In this document: positions 7,283-13,409 of the stretch, one piece after another
Numbering within the stretch: position 1 is the stretch's first letter
Layout: the number at the start of each line of letters is the position of its first letter
DNA from: an uncultured Eubacteriales bacterium
GTDB lineage: Bacteria; Bacillota; Clostridia; Christensenellales; UBA1242
Reading direction: 5' to 3'
DNA: 19,591 bases
Assembly: GCA_949096025.1 (NCBI GenBank)
Contig: CARXKP010000001.1
Location: 1 to 19,591, forward strand
Made by a program: the position numbers and the translations under genes
The notes under the pieces: model-generated
Told to the model about the DNA's origin: nothing
The model's input: only the letters and a program-made list of their open reading frames with translations
Databases searched by the model: none

Positions 7283-8362
7283 ATGACTACAACTTCAATA
7301 AGTAAAAATAAAAAAATTGTCTTAACTGGCGGGGGTACTGCCGGTCACGTTTATCCTGCTCTTGCAGTTGGCGAGGAACTCAAACAAAGTTATGAAATTC
7401 ATTACATAGGCTCAAGCGGTATGGAAAAAAATATTGTCCAAAAAGAACAAAACATAACTTATCACGAAATTGATGCAGTTAAACTTGAACGCAAACTCAC
7501 ACTCAAAAATTTACTTATTCCTATCAAACTTTTTTCATCAATTAAATCGGCAAAAAAGATACTAAAAGAGGTTCAACCATCTGTAGTATTTTCAAAAGGT
7601 GGTTTTGTTGCTCTGCCTGTTGTCGTTGCTGCAAAGAAACTAAAAATTCCAGTTGTAAGTCACGAAAGTGATTTATCTATGGGACTTGCAAACAAAATCA
7701 TTCTCCATTACTGCGACTTTATGTGTTGCGCATTTGAGGAAACTGGAAAAGGAAATGATAAAATAATTTTCACAGGTCAACCCATTCGTAAAAGTGTTTT
7801 AAATGGTAACAAATATAATCTTCCCTTTTTACCTAAAATTGACAAATCAAAACCTAATCTTTTAATCGTTGGTGGTTCAAGCGGAGCAAAATTTATCAAT
7901 GAAAAAACAGAAGATAATCTTGAAGATTTACTAAAATTTTTTAATGTCATTCATATTACAGGTAAAGGCAAAAATAATGAAAAAACAGGAAGAATAAATG
8001 GTTACATTCAGGTTGAATATGCCGATAATATGGGAGATTATCTTGCTCTTAGCGACTATGTTTTATCTCGAGCTGGCTCTGGTGCTATCAATGAATTTCT
8101 TGCTTTAAATAAACCAATGTTTCTTATCCCATTATCTAAAAGTTGTTCTAGAGGCGACCAAATAGAAAATGCTAAATTATTTAAAAATCTTGGCTATTGC
8201 GAAATGCTTGAAGAGGAAGAATATACTAAAGCATTATTTATGGATAAAATAAATAATTTAATTAAAAACGACAAAATTATCAGAAATAATATGCAAAAAA
8301 GCCAAATTATTGATGCAAATAAGAAAATTATTAATATTATTAAAAAAATAGAGAGGGATTAA
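7283..8362 (+). CDS. murG: UDP-GlcNAc:lipid I N-acetylglucosaminyltransferase MurG
   Basis: A 359-residue GT-B glycosyltransferase of normal length. It transfers GlcNAc from UDP-GlcNAc onto lipid I to make lipid II on the inner face of the cytoplasmic membrane, the last cytoplasmic step of peptidoglycan precursor synthesis. Visible motifs are the N-terminal Gly-rich loop LTGGGTAGHVYPA (14-26), FSKGGFVALPV (103-113), HESDLSMGLANK (127-138), GGSSGAKFIN (197-206), the donor-site SRAGSGAINEF (262-272), and PLSKSCSRGDQIENA (283-297). The gene stands alone, outside any division and cell-wall (dcw) cluster. The start is set by GAGG 8 nt upstream. The stop codon lies within the loop of the terminator. 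Confidence 0.95.
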   Translation: MTTTSISKNKKIVLTGGGTAGHVYPALAVGEELKQSYEIHYIGSSGMEKNIVQKEQNITYHEIDAVKLERKLTLKNLLIPIKLFSSIKSAKKILKEVQPSVVFSKGGFVALPVVVAAKKLKIPVVSHESDLSMGLANKIILHYCDFMCCAFEETGKGNDKIIFTGQPIRKSVLNGNKYNLPFLPKIDKSKPNLLIVGGSSGAKFINEKTEDNLEDLLKFFNVIHITGKGKNNEKTGRINGYIQVEYADNMGDYLALSDYVLSRAGSGAINEFLALNKPMFLIPLSKSCSRGDQIENAKLFKNLGYCEMLEEEEYTKALFMDKINNLIKNDKIIRNNMQKSQIIDANKKIINIIKKIERD

Positions 8363-8373
8363 CCCTCTTTTTA
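8350..8373. terminator. Bidirectional terminator between murG and the subtilase gene
   Basis: AGAGGG (8352-8357) pairs with CCCTCT (8363-8368), and the stem extends with weaker pairs. A T-run follows on the plus strand and an A-run precedes it, so it can serve both convergent genes. The murG TAA sits in the loop. Confidence 0.82.
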
Positions 8374-8397
8374 TTATTTTTTAAAAATCGATCAATA

Positions 8398-9546
8398 TTA
8401 TAGATATTTTTTTATTAAATTAAAATCTGGATAACCAAAACCTTCCAAATTTCTGTTATATGAAATAGGTTTACAAGAAGATAATAATATTCTTTTTATT
8501 TCGTTAGGTTTATAAAATGGTTTTGCTTCGAGGATTAACGCACAAAATCCTGCAATCATAGGAGTGGCTACAGAAGTTCCACTTAATTTTACATATTTAT
8601 TACCTATTCCACAAGAATTAATCTCAACTGCCGGTGCAACCATATCAGGTTTAAATCTAGAAAAAGCAGGACCACGGGATGAAAACTTTGCTATCTCAAA
8701 ATAATTTTTATCAAACTCATCCTCAATTCGATTATCATTAAATCCACCTACTGTAATAATTTGACTAGACACACCTGGACTTTTTATAGTTTGAAATTCT
8801 GGTCCACTATTTCCTGCTGCCGCAACTACAACAACACCCTCTCTCCAAAGTGCCTCAGCACCTTTCATAATTGGATCATTAAATCCAAGCGGTTCACTTC
8901 CAAAACTCATACATACAACTCTAATGTTATACTCTTTATGATTATTGTATACCCATTCCATTGCATTAAGAATTTTATCTGCTGAGGCTTCACCATTTTT
9001 ATCAAGTGCCTTTAACGAAATAATATTTGCTTGTGGTGCAACACCTGAAAATTTTCCTCCAGATAAAGCACCACTTCCACAGCACACTCCTGCAACAAAA
9101 GTTCCGTGACCATTGTCATCATAAGGAATTTCTTTTTCTCCATCAAAATCCTTAAAAAAAATAATTCGTCTATTACCAATACAAAAATCACAATGCCCGT
9201 CAATTCCAGTATCAATAAAAGCAACCGTCACACCATTGCCACTAAGTAAACAATCATCAATACCAAGAATTTTTTTAGATACATTCATAAGCGCCGATGC
9301 TTTAGTAACAGAAGATACAAATTTTACTTGCGACATATTTGAAAGTTTATCAAGTTGATAAACATCGGCAAGTACACGGAAAGATTTTATGAATAAATAT
9401 TCATTTAATATTTCAATATTTTTATGTATTAAACTGCTTTTTGTCCTTTCATAGTCATAAGAATGGACGATACATTCCCACTTTTTATCCTTGCCAAGCA
9501 TTGATGCTTGATGAAAAAGTGTTTTATCTATTTTATTGTAATTCAT
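8398..9546 (-). CDS. Intracellular subtilisin-like serine protease (S8 family)
   Basis: A 382-residue subtilase with a complete catalytic triad: Asp112 (VAFIDTGIDGH), His147 (NGHGTFVAG) and Ser325 (SGTSVATP), plus the oxyanion Asn246 (AAAGNSGPE). Residues about 20-90 resemble an inhibitor_I9-type propeptide. There is no signal peptide, membrane segment or C-terminal anchor, so the enzyme should act in the cytoplasm, like the AprX/Isp group of Bacillus. Its ATG overlaps the TGA of the upstream 86-residue gene (ATGA), a sign of translational coupling, so the two products are probably made in fixed ratio. The substrate is unknown; protein quality control or maturation of a neighbouring product is possible. 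Confidence 0.9.
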   Translation of the reverse strand: MNYNKIDKTLFHQASMLGKDKKWECIVHSYDYERTKSSLIHKNIEILNEYLFIKSFRVLADVYQLDKLSNMSQVKFVSSVTKASALMNVSKKILGIDDCLLSGNGVTVAFIDTGIDGHCDFCIGNRRIIFFKDFDGEKEIPYDDNGHGTFVAGVCCGSGALSGGKFSGVAPQANIISLKALDKNGEASADKILNAMEWVYNNHKEYNIRVVCMSFGSEPLGFNDPIMKGAEALWREGVVVVAAAGNSGPEFQTIKSPGVSSQIITVGGFNDNRIEDEFDKNYFEIAKFSSRGPAFSRFKPDMVAPAVEINSCGIGNKYVKLSGTSVATPMIAGFCALILEAKPFYKPNEIKRILLSSCKPISYNRNLEGFGYPDFNLIKKYL

Positions 9547-9803
9547 TTTAAACTTTCTAAAATCCTCTTTAAATTATTATAATCATTTTCAGGCAGACTG
9601 CCCCTCAAAGTTTCTATCATTTTTGATAAAGCATCATAATCAAAAGTTCCATTTTGTTTTTGCCTTGCTACTTCTTCAAAAAGTTTATTATTAAGCTCTT
9701 CTCTATCCATTCCTTTAAACTCGTCATACTTATTTCGCAATATTTCCTCATTGGAATAATCTTTTTTATTTTCATTAAATTCAAATTCTGATAATCTTGC
9801 CAT
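9543..9803 (-). CDS. Small acidic helical protein coupled to the subtilase, function unknown
   Basis: An 86-residue soluble, charged protein with no signal peptide or membrane helix. It reads as mostly helical, with a conspicuous central segment (VARQKQNGTFDYDALSKMIE) and a C-terminal helix (DYNNLKRILESLK). I do not recognise the family. A good ribosome binding site (GAGGAG, 6 nt) precedes the ATG, and the stop overlaps the protease start by four bases. By position it could be a partner, an intramolecular-chaperone-like factor or an inhibitor of the cytoplasmic subtilase; this is inference from the coupling only. Confidence 0.75.
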   Translation of the reverse strand: MARLSEFEFNENKKDYSNEEILRNKYDEFKGMDREELNNKLFEEVARQKQNGTFDYDALSKMIETLRGSLPENDYNNLKRILESLK

Positions 9804-9895
9804 TTTTTACTCCTCATTTCAATATATGTTTAGTTAAAGAAAAATTACACACTAAATTTGTAAACTTAAACCTAGAAAAAGAATATAAATAAACT

Positions 9896-10267
9896 ATGGA
9901 TAACTCATTTTTAGAAATCTTTAAAATGCTTGGTGGAATGAATGGCAATCAAATGTCAAATACTTTTATGTCTAATAACAATAATTTTAATAATCAAAAT
10001 ACTAATTATTCAAATAGAGCAAAAGGATACTATCCAAATGACTTTAATTTCAACTCGACTAGTCAAGAACAATCCGAGCAACAATCATATAATCAACCTC
10101 AATTTAATCAATTCCAACAAGATAATATGCTTCCCTTTCTAATGTCAATGCTTGGTAAAGGAAAAAATCCACTTGCAAGTATTCTTGGACAAAATAAAGA
10201 GGATATTAGCGAAACAGAGTCCAGTCCTCAAGAAGTAAAAAACGAAGATGATATTCTTATACTGTAA
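9896..10267 (+). CDS. Asn/Gln-rich low-complexity protein, function unknown
   Basis: A 123-residue protein, unrecognised. About 35 residues are Asn or Gln, concentrated in residues 15-78, giving a prion-like or intrinsically disordered tract. Two short amphipathic Met/Leu/Phe segments flank it: FLEIFKMLGGM at the N-terminus and MLPFLMSMLGK around residues 79-89. The tail is acidic. Similar amphipathic-plus-disordered layouts occur in scaffold or coat-like proteins, but no function is claimed. It is divergent from the protease pair, 92 bp away. No Shine-Dalgarno precedes the ATG; a TATAAA hexamer ends 6 nt before it, so a leaderless transcript is possible. Confidence 0.68.
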   Translation: MDNSFLEIFKMLGGMNGNQMSNTFMSNNNNFNNQNTNYSNRAKGYYPNDFNFNSTSQEQSEQQSYNQPQFNQFQQDNMLPFLMSMLGKGKNPLASILGQNKEDISETESSPQEVKNEDDILIL

Positions 10268-10291
10268 AAAAATTTACTAATCAAATTTTTT
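10267..10291 (+). terminator. Weak AT-only terminator candidate
   Basis: AAAAAATTT (10267-10275) pairs perfectly with AAATTTTTT (10283-10291) around a 7-nt loop, directly after the Asn/Gln-rich gene. The helix has no GC pairs, so its efficiency is uncertain. Confidence 0.35.
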
Positions 10292-10309
10292 AAAAATTAA
10301 AATAAAGTA

Positions 10310-10337
10310 TTGACAAATTGCAAAAAATATTTATACT
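10310..10337 (+). promoter_or_regulatory. Sigma-A promoter of the thrS leader
   Basis: A perfect TTGACA (10310-10315), a 16-nt spacer and TATACT (10332-10337). The transcript should start near 10344, about 20 nt before the leader peptide ATG. Confidence 0.82.
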
Positions 10338-10362
10338 ACTTGTAAATTAAGGAGTTAATTCT

Positions 10363-10419
10363 ATGAAAAACAAAGCAAGATTACAACTTAATATAACCAC
10401 CACAGCCGTATCAATTTAG
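10363..10419 (+). CDS. Threonine-codon leader peptide of the thrS attenuator
   Basis: An 18-codon open reading frame encoding MKNKARLQLNITTTAVSI, with AAGGAG 8 nt before the ATG and a promoter just upstream. Three consecutive Thr codons (ACC ACC ACA, 10396-10404) precede the stop by five codons. The stop codon is next to the start of an RNA segment that can form alternative hairpins, and a terminator follows 37 nt later. The next full gene is threonyl-tRNA synthetase. This matches the logic of thrL or pheL leader peptides: scarce charged tRNA-Thr would stall the ribosome on the Thr codons and permit read-through. Confidence 0.72.
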   Translation: MKNKARLQLNITTTAVSI

Positions 10420-10492
10420 ATATGGTGTTTTGTGCGTGTAAATTATAGAAATATCAAAAGACAGCAACAAAACCCAAAGTTTGCTGTCTTTT
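10405..10492 (+). promoter_or_regulatory. Putative attenuator: pause hairpin, antiterminator and terminator
   Basis: Hairpin 1:2 joins 10405-10412 to 10419-10426 (8 bp with two G-U pairs), with the leader stop codon at its loop edge. The 3' part of segment 2 (10424-10433) can instead pair with 10467-10475 (nine pairs, one bulged U), in the loop of the downstream terminator. Terminator 3:4 joins 10456-10467 to 10481-10492. A ribosome at the stop codon would cover segment 2; one stalled on the Thr codons would leave it free. The 2:3 helix overlaps the terminator loop more than its stem, so full mutual exclusion needs folding to confirm. Confidence 0.55.
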
Positions 10493-10494
10493 TT
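10456..10494 (+). terminator. Intrinsic terminator in the thrS leader
   Basis: A 12-bp perfect stem (10456-10467 with 10481-10492) built on GACAGCAA/TTGCTGTC, a 13-nt loop and a run of T. It lies upstream of thrS on the coding strand and is the expected decision point of attenuation. Confidence 0.85.
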
Positions 10495-10504
10495 ATAACA
10501 AATT

Positions 10505-10531
10505 AGGACAGCAAAAAAATTGCTGTCTTTT
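10505..10531 (+). terminator. Second, near-identical terminator-like hairpin
   Basis: The same arms GACAGCAA (10507-10514) and TTGCTGTC (10520-10527) occur again around a loop of five A, followed by TTTT. It is 12 nt after the first hairpin. Its arms can also pair with those of the first copy, so the two may form alternatives or a back-up terminator. Confidence 0.6.
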
Positions 10532-10655
10532 GTTATGGAGGACTATGATTTATATTAAATTAAATAGAATTAAAATAATTACCCGTAAGGGTTTGAATTA
10601 ATATTATAAACAACTTTAAAATTATAAAATAAAAAATTATAAGGAGAAATAAAAA
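10532..10655 (+). other. Remaining thrS 5' leader
   Basis: With the elements above, this completes the 388-bp stretch between the Asn/Gln-rich gene and thrS. It holds an AT-rich run, a short hairpin ACCC-GTAA-GGGT (10581-10592) with a GNRA-type loop, and the thrS ribosome binding site AGGAG. A possible 18-codon frame (10545-10601) has GGAGGA only 2 nt before its ATG and is not called. No T-box features are visible. Confidence 0.5.
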
Positions 10656-12104
10656 ATGGAAAACAAAATTAAAAATCGTGAAGAAATAGTAAAAGATATA
10701 AAAAAGGACTATTTTCTATTATTACCAAGTGGTGAAGAAATAGCTCTTGATTTAAAAGACAAACAAGACGTATTAAATAAACTTGAAAAATATGGGTATT
10801 CTGAACTTATTGATTATGTCAAGGCAGAAGAATTGCCCGGAGAAGAAAAGAAGGAAGCCCCTTCAATTAAAGAAATGAAAAGAATGGAACTAGCAGACAA
10901 TGAGAGTTCTAGTGATAGCGGAAACCATAGGTTATACCCAAATGGACAACTAATGTTCAATCTTATAAAAGATTGGCAAGAAAGAATTGCTAAATATGAT
11001 TTAGGTGCAATGGAAATTGGATCTCCCCTCTTTTATAACAAAGCTGACCCTCAAATTCTTGCTCAATGTGGTTCTTTCCACGAAAGACATTATTCAGTTA
11101 AAGTTCCAGATGACCCTAATAAGGAATTTATCCTTCGTTTTGCTGCCGACTTTGGATTATTTAAAATGGTTCAACAATCAAAGTTTAGTTATAAACAATT
11201 ACCTTTAAGATTTTTTGAATATTCTGAAAACTTCAGATATGAGAAATCTGGCGAATTATCAGGTCTCAAAAGAGATAGATTTTTCCATATGGCCGATATT
11301 CATTGTTTTTGCAAAGATGAAAGTCAAGCAATAATTGAATATAAGGAAATATTTAAGAAATACGAAAATCTTAACAAGGGAATGAATATTAAATATGCAA
11401 ATGTACTACGAATTGTAGACGAATTTTATATAAAATATAAAGCAGACATTTTAGAACTTGTATGCTATGCTAATCGCCCTCTTTTTATTGAAAGAATGGA
11501 CAAAATGAAACATTACTGGGCATTAAAACACGAATGGCAATCAATAGATAGCGTAGGAGGCAACCAACAACTATCTACTGTTCAATTTGATGTAAAAGAA
11601 GGTAAAGTTTATAATATCGCTTATGCTGATGAAAAAGGCATAAAACAAAACTGTGTTATAATTCACTCCTCTGTCGGTGCGATTGAAAGATGTATGTATG
11701 CAATACTTGAAGAAGCCTTAAAAAAAGAAAGACCTGTTCTTCCTCTTTGGCTTTCACCTGTTCAACTTAGAATAGTTCCTGTAAACAATAATTTACATCT
11801 TGATTATTGCAAGCAACTTGAATTTGAAAATATTAGATTTGATATTGATGACAGAGAAGAAAAACTAGGCAAAAAACTTATCAGGGCAAGACAAGAATGG
11901 ATCCCTTATGTTATGGTCGTTGGAGATAACGAAATTCAAAACGGAATATTTAAAATTAATGATAGAGAAAACAATCAAGTTTTAGAGTTAAACAAAAACG
12001 AACTAGAAAAATTTATCCGTGAACAAATAAAGAGTTATCCTTATAGACCTATAGCTCTTCCAAAGCTTCTTAGCAAGCGTCCCTCTTTTTATGGAGCAAT
12101 TTAA
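10656..12104 (+). CDS. thrS: Threonyl-tRNA synthetase, archaeal-type and lacking an editing domain
   Basis: A 482-residue class II synthetase that charges tRNA-Thr. The catalytic core shows motif 1 (SGNHRLYPNGQLMF onward, from residue 88), motif 2 (ENFRYEKSGELSGLKRDRFF, 191-210, with Arg194), ADIHCF with His216, motif 3 (GAIER, Arg345) and His337. A C-terminal anticodon-binding domain runs from PLWLSPVQLRIVPV (363-376) to YPYRPIALPKLLSKRP. These motifs match archaeal ThrRS, not the usual bacterial TGS-N2 enzyme. At 482 residues it lacks both the bacterial N2 editing domain and the archaeal DTD-like one; only about 85 residues precede the core. The zinc-binding Cys position (RFAAC in archaeal enzymes) is Asp165. 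It lies behind a Thr-codon leader. Acquisition by transfer is inferred. AGGAG supports the start. Confidence 0.9.
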   Translation: MENKIKNREEIVKDIKKDYFLLLPSGEEIALDLKDKQDVLNKLEKYGYSELIDYVKAEELPGEEKKEAPSIKEMKRMELADNESSSDSGNHRLYPNGQLMFNLIKDWQERIAKYDLGAMEIGSPLFYNKADPQILAQCGSFHERHYSVKVPDDPNKEFILRFAADFGLFKMVQQSKFSYKQLPLRFFEYSENFRYEKSGELSGLKRDRFFHMADIHCFCKDESQAIIEYKEIFKKYENLNKGMNIKYANVLRIVDEFYIKYKADILELVCYANRPLFIERMDKMKHYWALKHEWQSIDSVGGNQQLSTVQFDVKEGKVYNIAYADEKGIKQNCVIIHSSVGAIERCMYAILEEALKKERPVLPLWLSPVQLRIVPVNNNLHLDYCKQLEFENIRFDIDDREEKLGKKLIRARQEWIPYVMVVGDNEIQNGIFKINDRENNQVLELNKNELEKFIREQIKSYPYRPIALPKLLSKRPSFYGAI

Positions 12105-12113
12105 ACTTTATCA

Positions 12114-12142
12114 TTGACTTTAAACAATATTTATAATACAAT
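12114..12142 (+). promoter_or_regulatory. Promoter placing +1 at the next start codon
   Basis: TTGACT (12114-12119), a 17-nt spacer and TACAAT (12137-12142). The expected start, about 7 nt after the -10 element, falls at or next to the A of the ATG at 12149. No Shine-Dalgarno is present between them. Confidence 0.65.
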
Positions 12143-12148
12143 ATAAAT

Positions 12149-13054
12149 ATGAACGGATGTATATCAAAATTTTTAAGCCAACAAGGCTTTGATAAAGAAA
12201 AATTAGAAAAACTTGACGGATGTCGAGTTTACTCTGATAGTGATGTAAACTGGATTGTAAGCAAGTATAGAATTTATAAAAATTCATATACTTCTAAAGA
12301 AGTTTGTATCGCAGATGTTAAAGGTTATGATTATGAATATCGTGAACTTGGCAAAATGAGTTTATTTGAAAATATGGATGGTTTTTTCGATGAAAATGGA
12401 GCAGGATATGAAAAAAGGTCTCTATCTATGCTTGAGATTCCAACAGAAGAAATCATTTCTCAATTATCTTACAGCTTTACAAAAGAACCTATTTATTTGA
12501 TTGAATCAGATAAAGGAAAGTTCACTATCAGTAGCAATGGTCTCCATAGATATCATATAATTAAAGCACACTATTTAAAGGAACTTGCTTCGCTTAGTGG
12601 CAATAATCAAGAAGAATTAGATTCTTTAAGAAAAAAATATACTTTTGAAACTAGAGTAGACGAAACTGATTTTTTTAAAACATACTCACACTATCTTTTA
12701 AGTTTTATTTCAAAAAGTTGCAAAAATCCTATAAAATTAACAGGTGAAAAAGATAAAAATTACCAATTCACTGGCAACTCTGTGCTTATAGATGAAAGCA
12801 CGAAAAGTGAACAGGTATTAAATGATAGTCAATTAGCCTCTTACTTAAAAAAGAGTGTTGTGGACTTTTTATTAGATAGGAAGATTCCTAAAAAAGATAC
12901 TTTACAATTTTTAGATGTAATAAAAAATGCTTACAGCAATTTTGAAAGTTTTAGAGATTTTTATAATGAACAATTAGCAGAAATAATACCTAGTAAATAT
13001 GTCAAAAAAATAGAAAACACTCATTTTAATGAGGAGGAACAAGTATGCGAATAG
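12149..13054 (+). CDS. ParB/sulfiredoxin-like domain protein, function unknown
   Basis: A 301-residue soluble protein. The only recognisable motif is at residues 113-142, where EPIYLIESDKGKFTISSNGL leads into HRYHIIKAHYL. This resembles the ParB/Srx fold, in which a strand-turn presenting G-x-H-R binds phosphate or nucleotide and precedes a helix. The rest (Glu/Lys-rich helices at 144-190 and 225-290) is unassigned, and no helix-turn-helix typical of true ParB is evident. It follows thrS by 44 bp but has its own promoter, predicted to give a leaderless mRNA. Its last 10 bases overlap a GNAT gene whose AGGAGG lies inside this reading frame, so the two are likely coupled. Confidence 0.7.
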   Translation: MNGCISKFLSQQGFDKEKLEKLDGCRVYSDSDVNWIVSKYRIYKNSYTSKEVCIADVKGYDYEYRELGKMSLFENMDGFFDENGAGYEKRSLSMLEIPTEEIISQLSYSFTKEPIYLIESDKGKFTISSNGLHRYHIIKAHYLKELASLSGNNQEELDSLRKKYTFETRVDETDFFKTYSHYLLSFISKSCKNPIKLTGEKDKNYQFTGNSVLIDESTKSEQVLNDSQLASYLKKSVVDFLLDRKIPKKDTLQFLDVIKNAYSNFESFRDFYNEQLAEIIPSKYVKKIENTHFNEEEQVCE

Positions 13055-13374
13055 AAAAATGCGTAAAAAGCGACAAGGAAAATTCCGAAAAATATTTATT
13101 ATTAAATGATGATAAAGAGATAGGTTATGGCTATATCTTAGAGCAAGAGGTAAACCCTATTGAAATTTACATTAATGAAAATGAAAGGTCTAATGGATAT
13201 GGCAAATTTCTATTTGAAAAACTTCTTGAAATTGTAAAAGAAAGTGATAAAAAAGCACTTATATTTGATTTAACACGTGCGCAATATCGAGTAGCAAACA
13301 TCATTGCTTTCTTTGGAGCTAGGCAAATAGAAACTCTTGAAAATTCTATAAAATGGGCTTTGGTTTTAAAATAA
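13045..13374 (+). CDS. Small GNAT-family N-acetyltransferase
   Basis: A compact 109-residue GNAT. The acetyl-CoA pyrophosphate-binding motif A is seen as ERSNGYGKFLFEKLLEI (the R-x-x-G-x-G/A type, about residues 47-63), after a strand with IEIYINEN. A second element, LTRAQYRVANIIAFFGARQIETLE, matches the motif B helix in which such proteins place Asn/Ala-Phe-x-Gly-F/A. It probably acetylates an amine on a small molecule or protein. AGGAGG lies 7 nt before the ATG, within the end of the preceding gene, giving a 10-bp overlap. The target cannot be read from sequence; the ParB-like protein is the obvious candidate partner. Confidence 0.82.
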   Translation: MRIEKCVKSDKENSEKYLLLNDDKEIGYGYILEQEVNPIEIYINENERSNGYGKFLFEKLLEIVKESDKKALIFDLTRAQYRVANIIAFFGARQIETLENSIKWALVLK

Positions 13375-13379
13375 GCATC

Positions 13380-13409
13380 AAAAAACAGAGGTTGAACCTC
13401 TGTTTTTTT
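13380..13409. terminator. Bidirectional intrinsic terminator
   Basis: ACAGAGG and CCTCTGT arms, extended by A and T runs (13380-13391 with 13397-13408), with a 5-nt loop. It serves the GNAT gene on the plus strand and, with its A-run, the convergent ABC-type gene, whose TAA overlaps the right edge. Confidence 0.88.

Noticed and set aside
7108..7305. 65-codon plus-strand frame overlapping the murG start
   Set aside because: TTG start, no ribosome binding site, AT-driven composition, and it overlaps promoters and the murG start in another frame.
10545..10601. 18-codon frame after the thrS leader terminators
   Set aside because: Its GGAGGA is only 2 nt from the ATG, and the peptide has no biased codon run; kept only as a remark in the leader description.
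10344..10655. T-box riboswitch upstream of thrS
   Set aside because: No T-box consensus block, specifier loop or long stem I is visible; the leader peptide with Thr codons explains the layout better.
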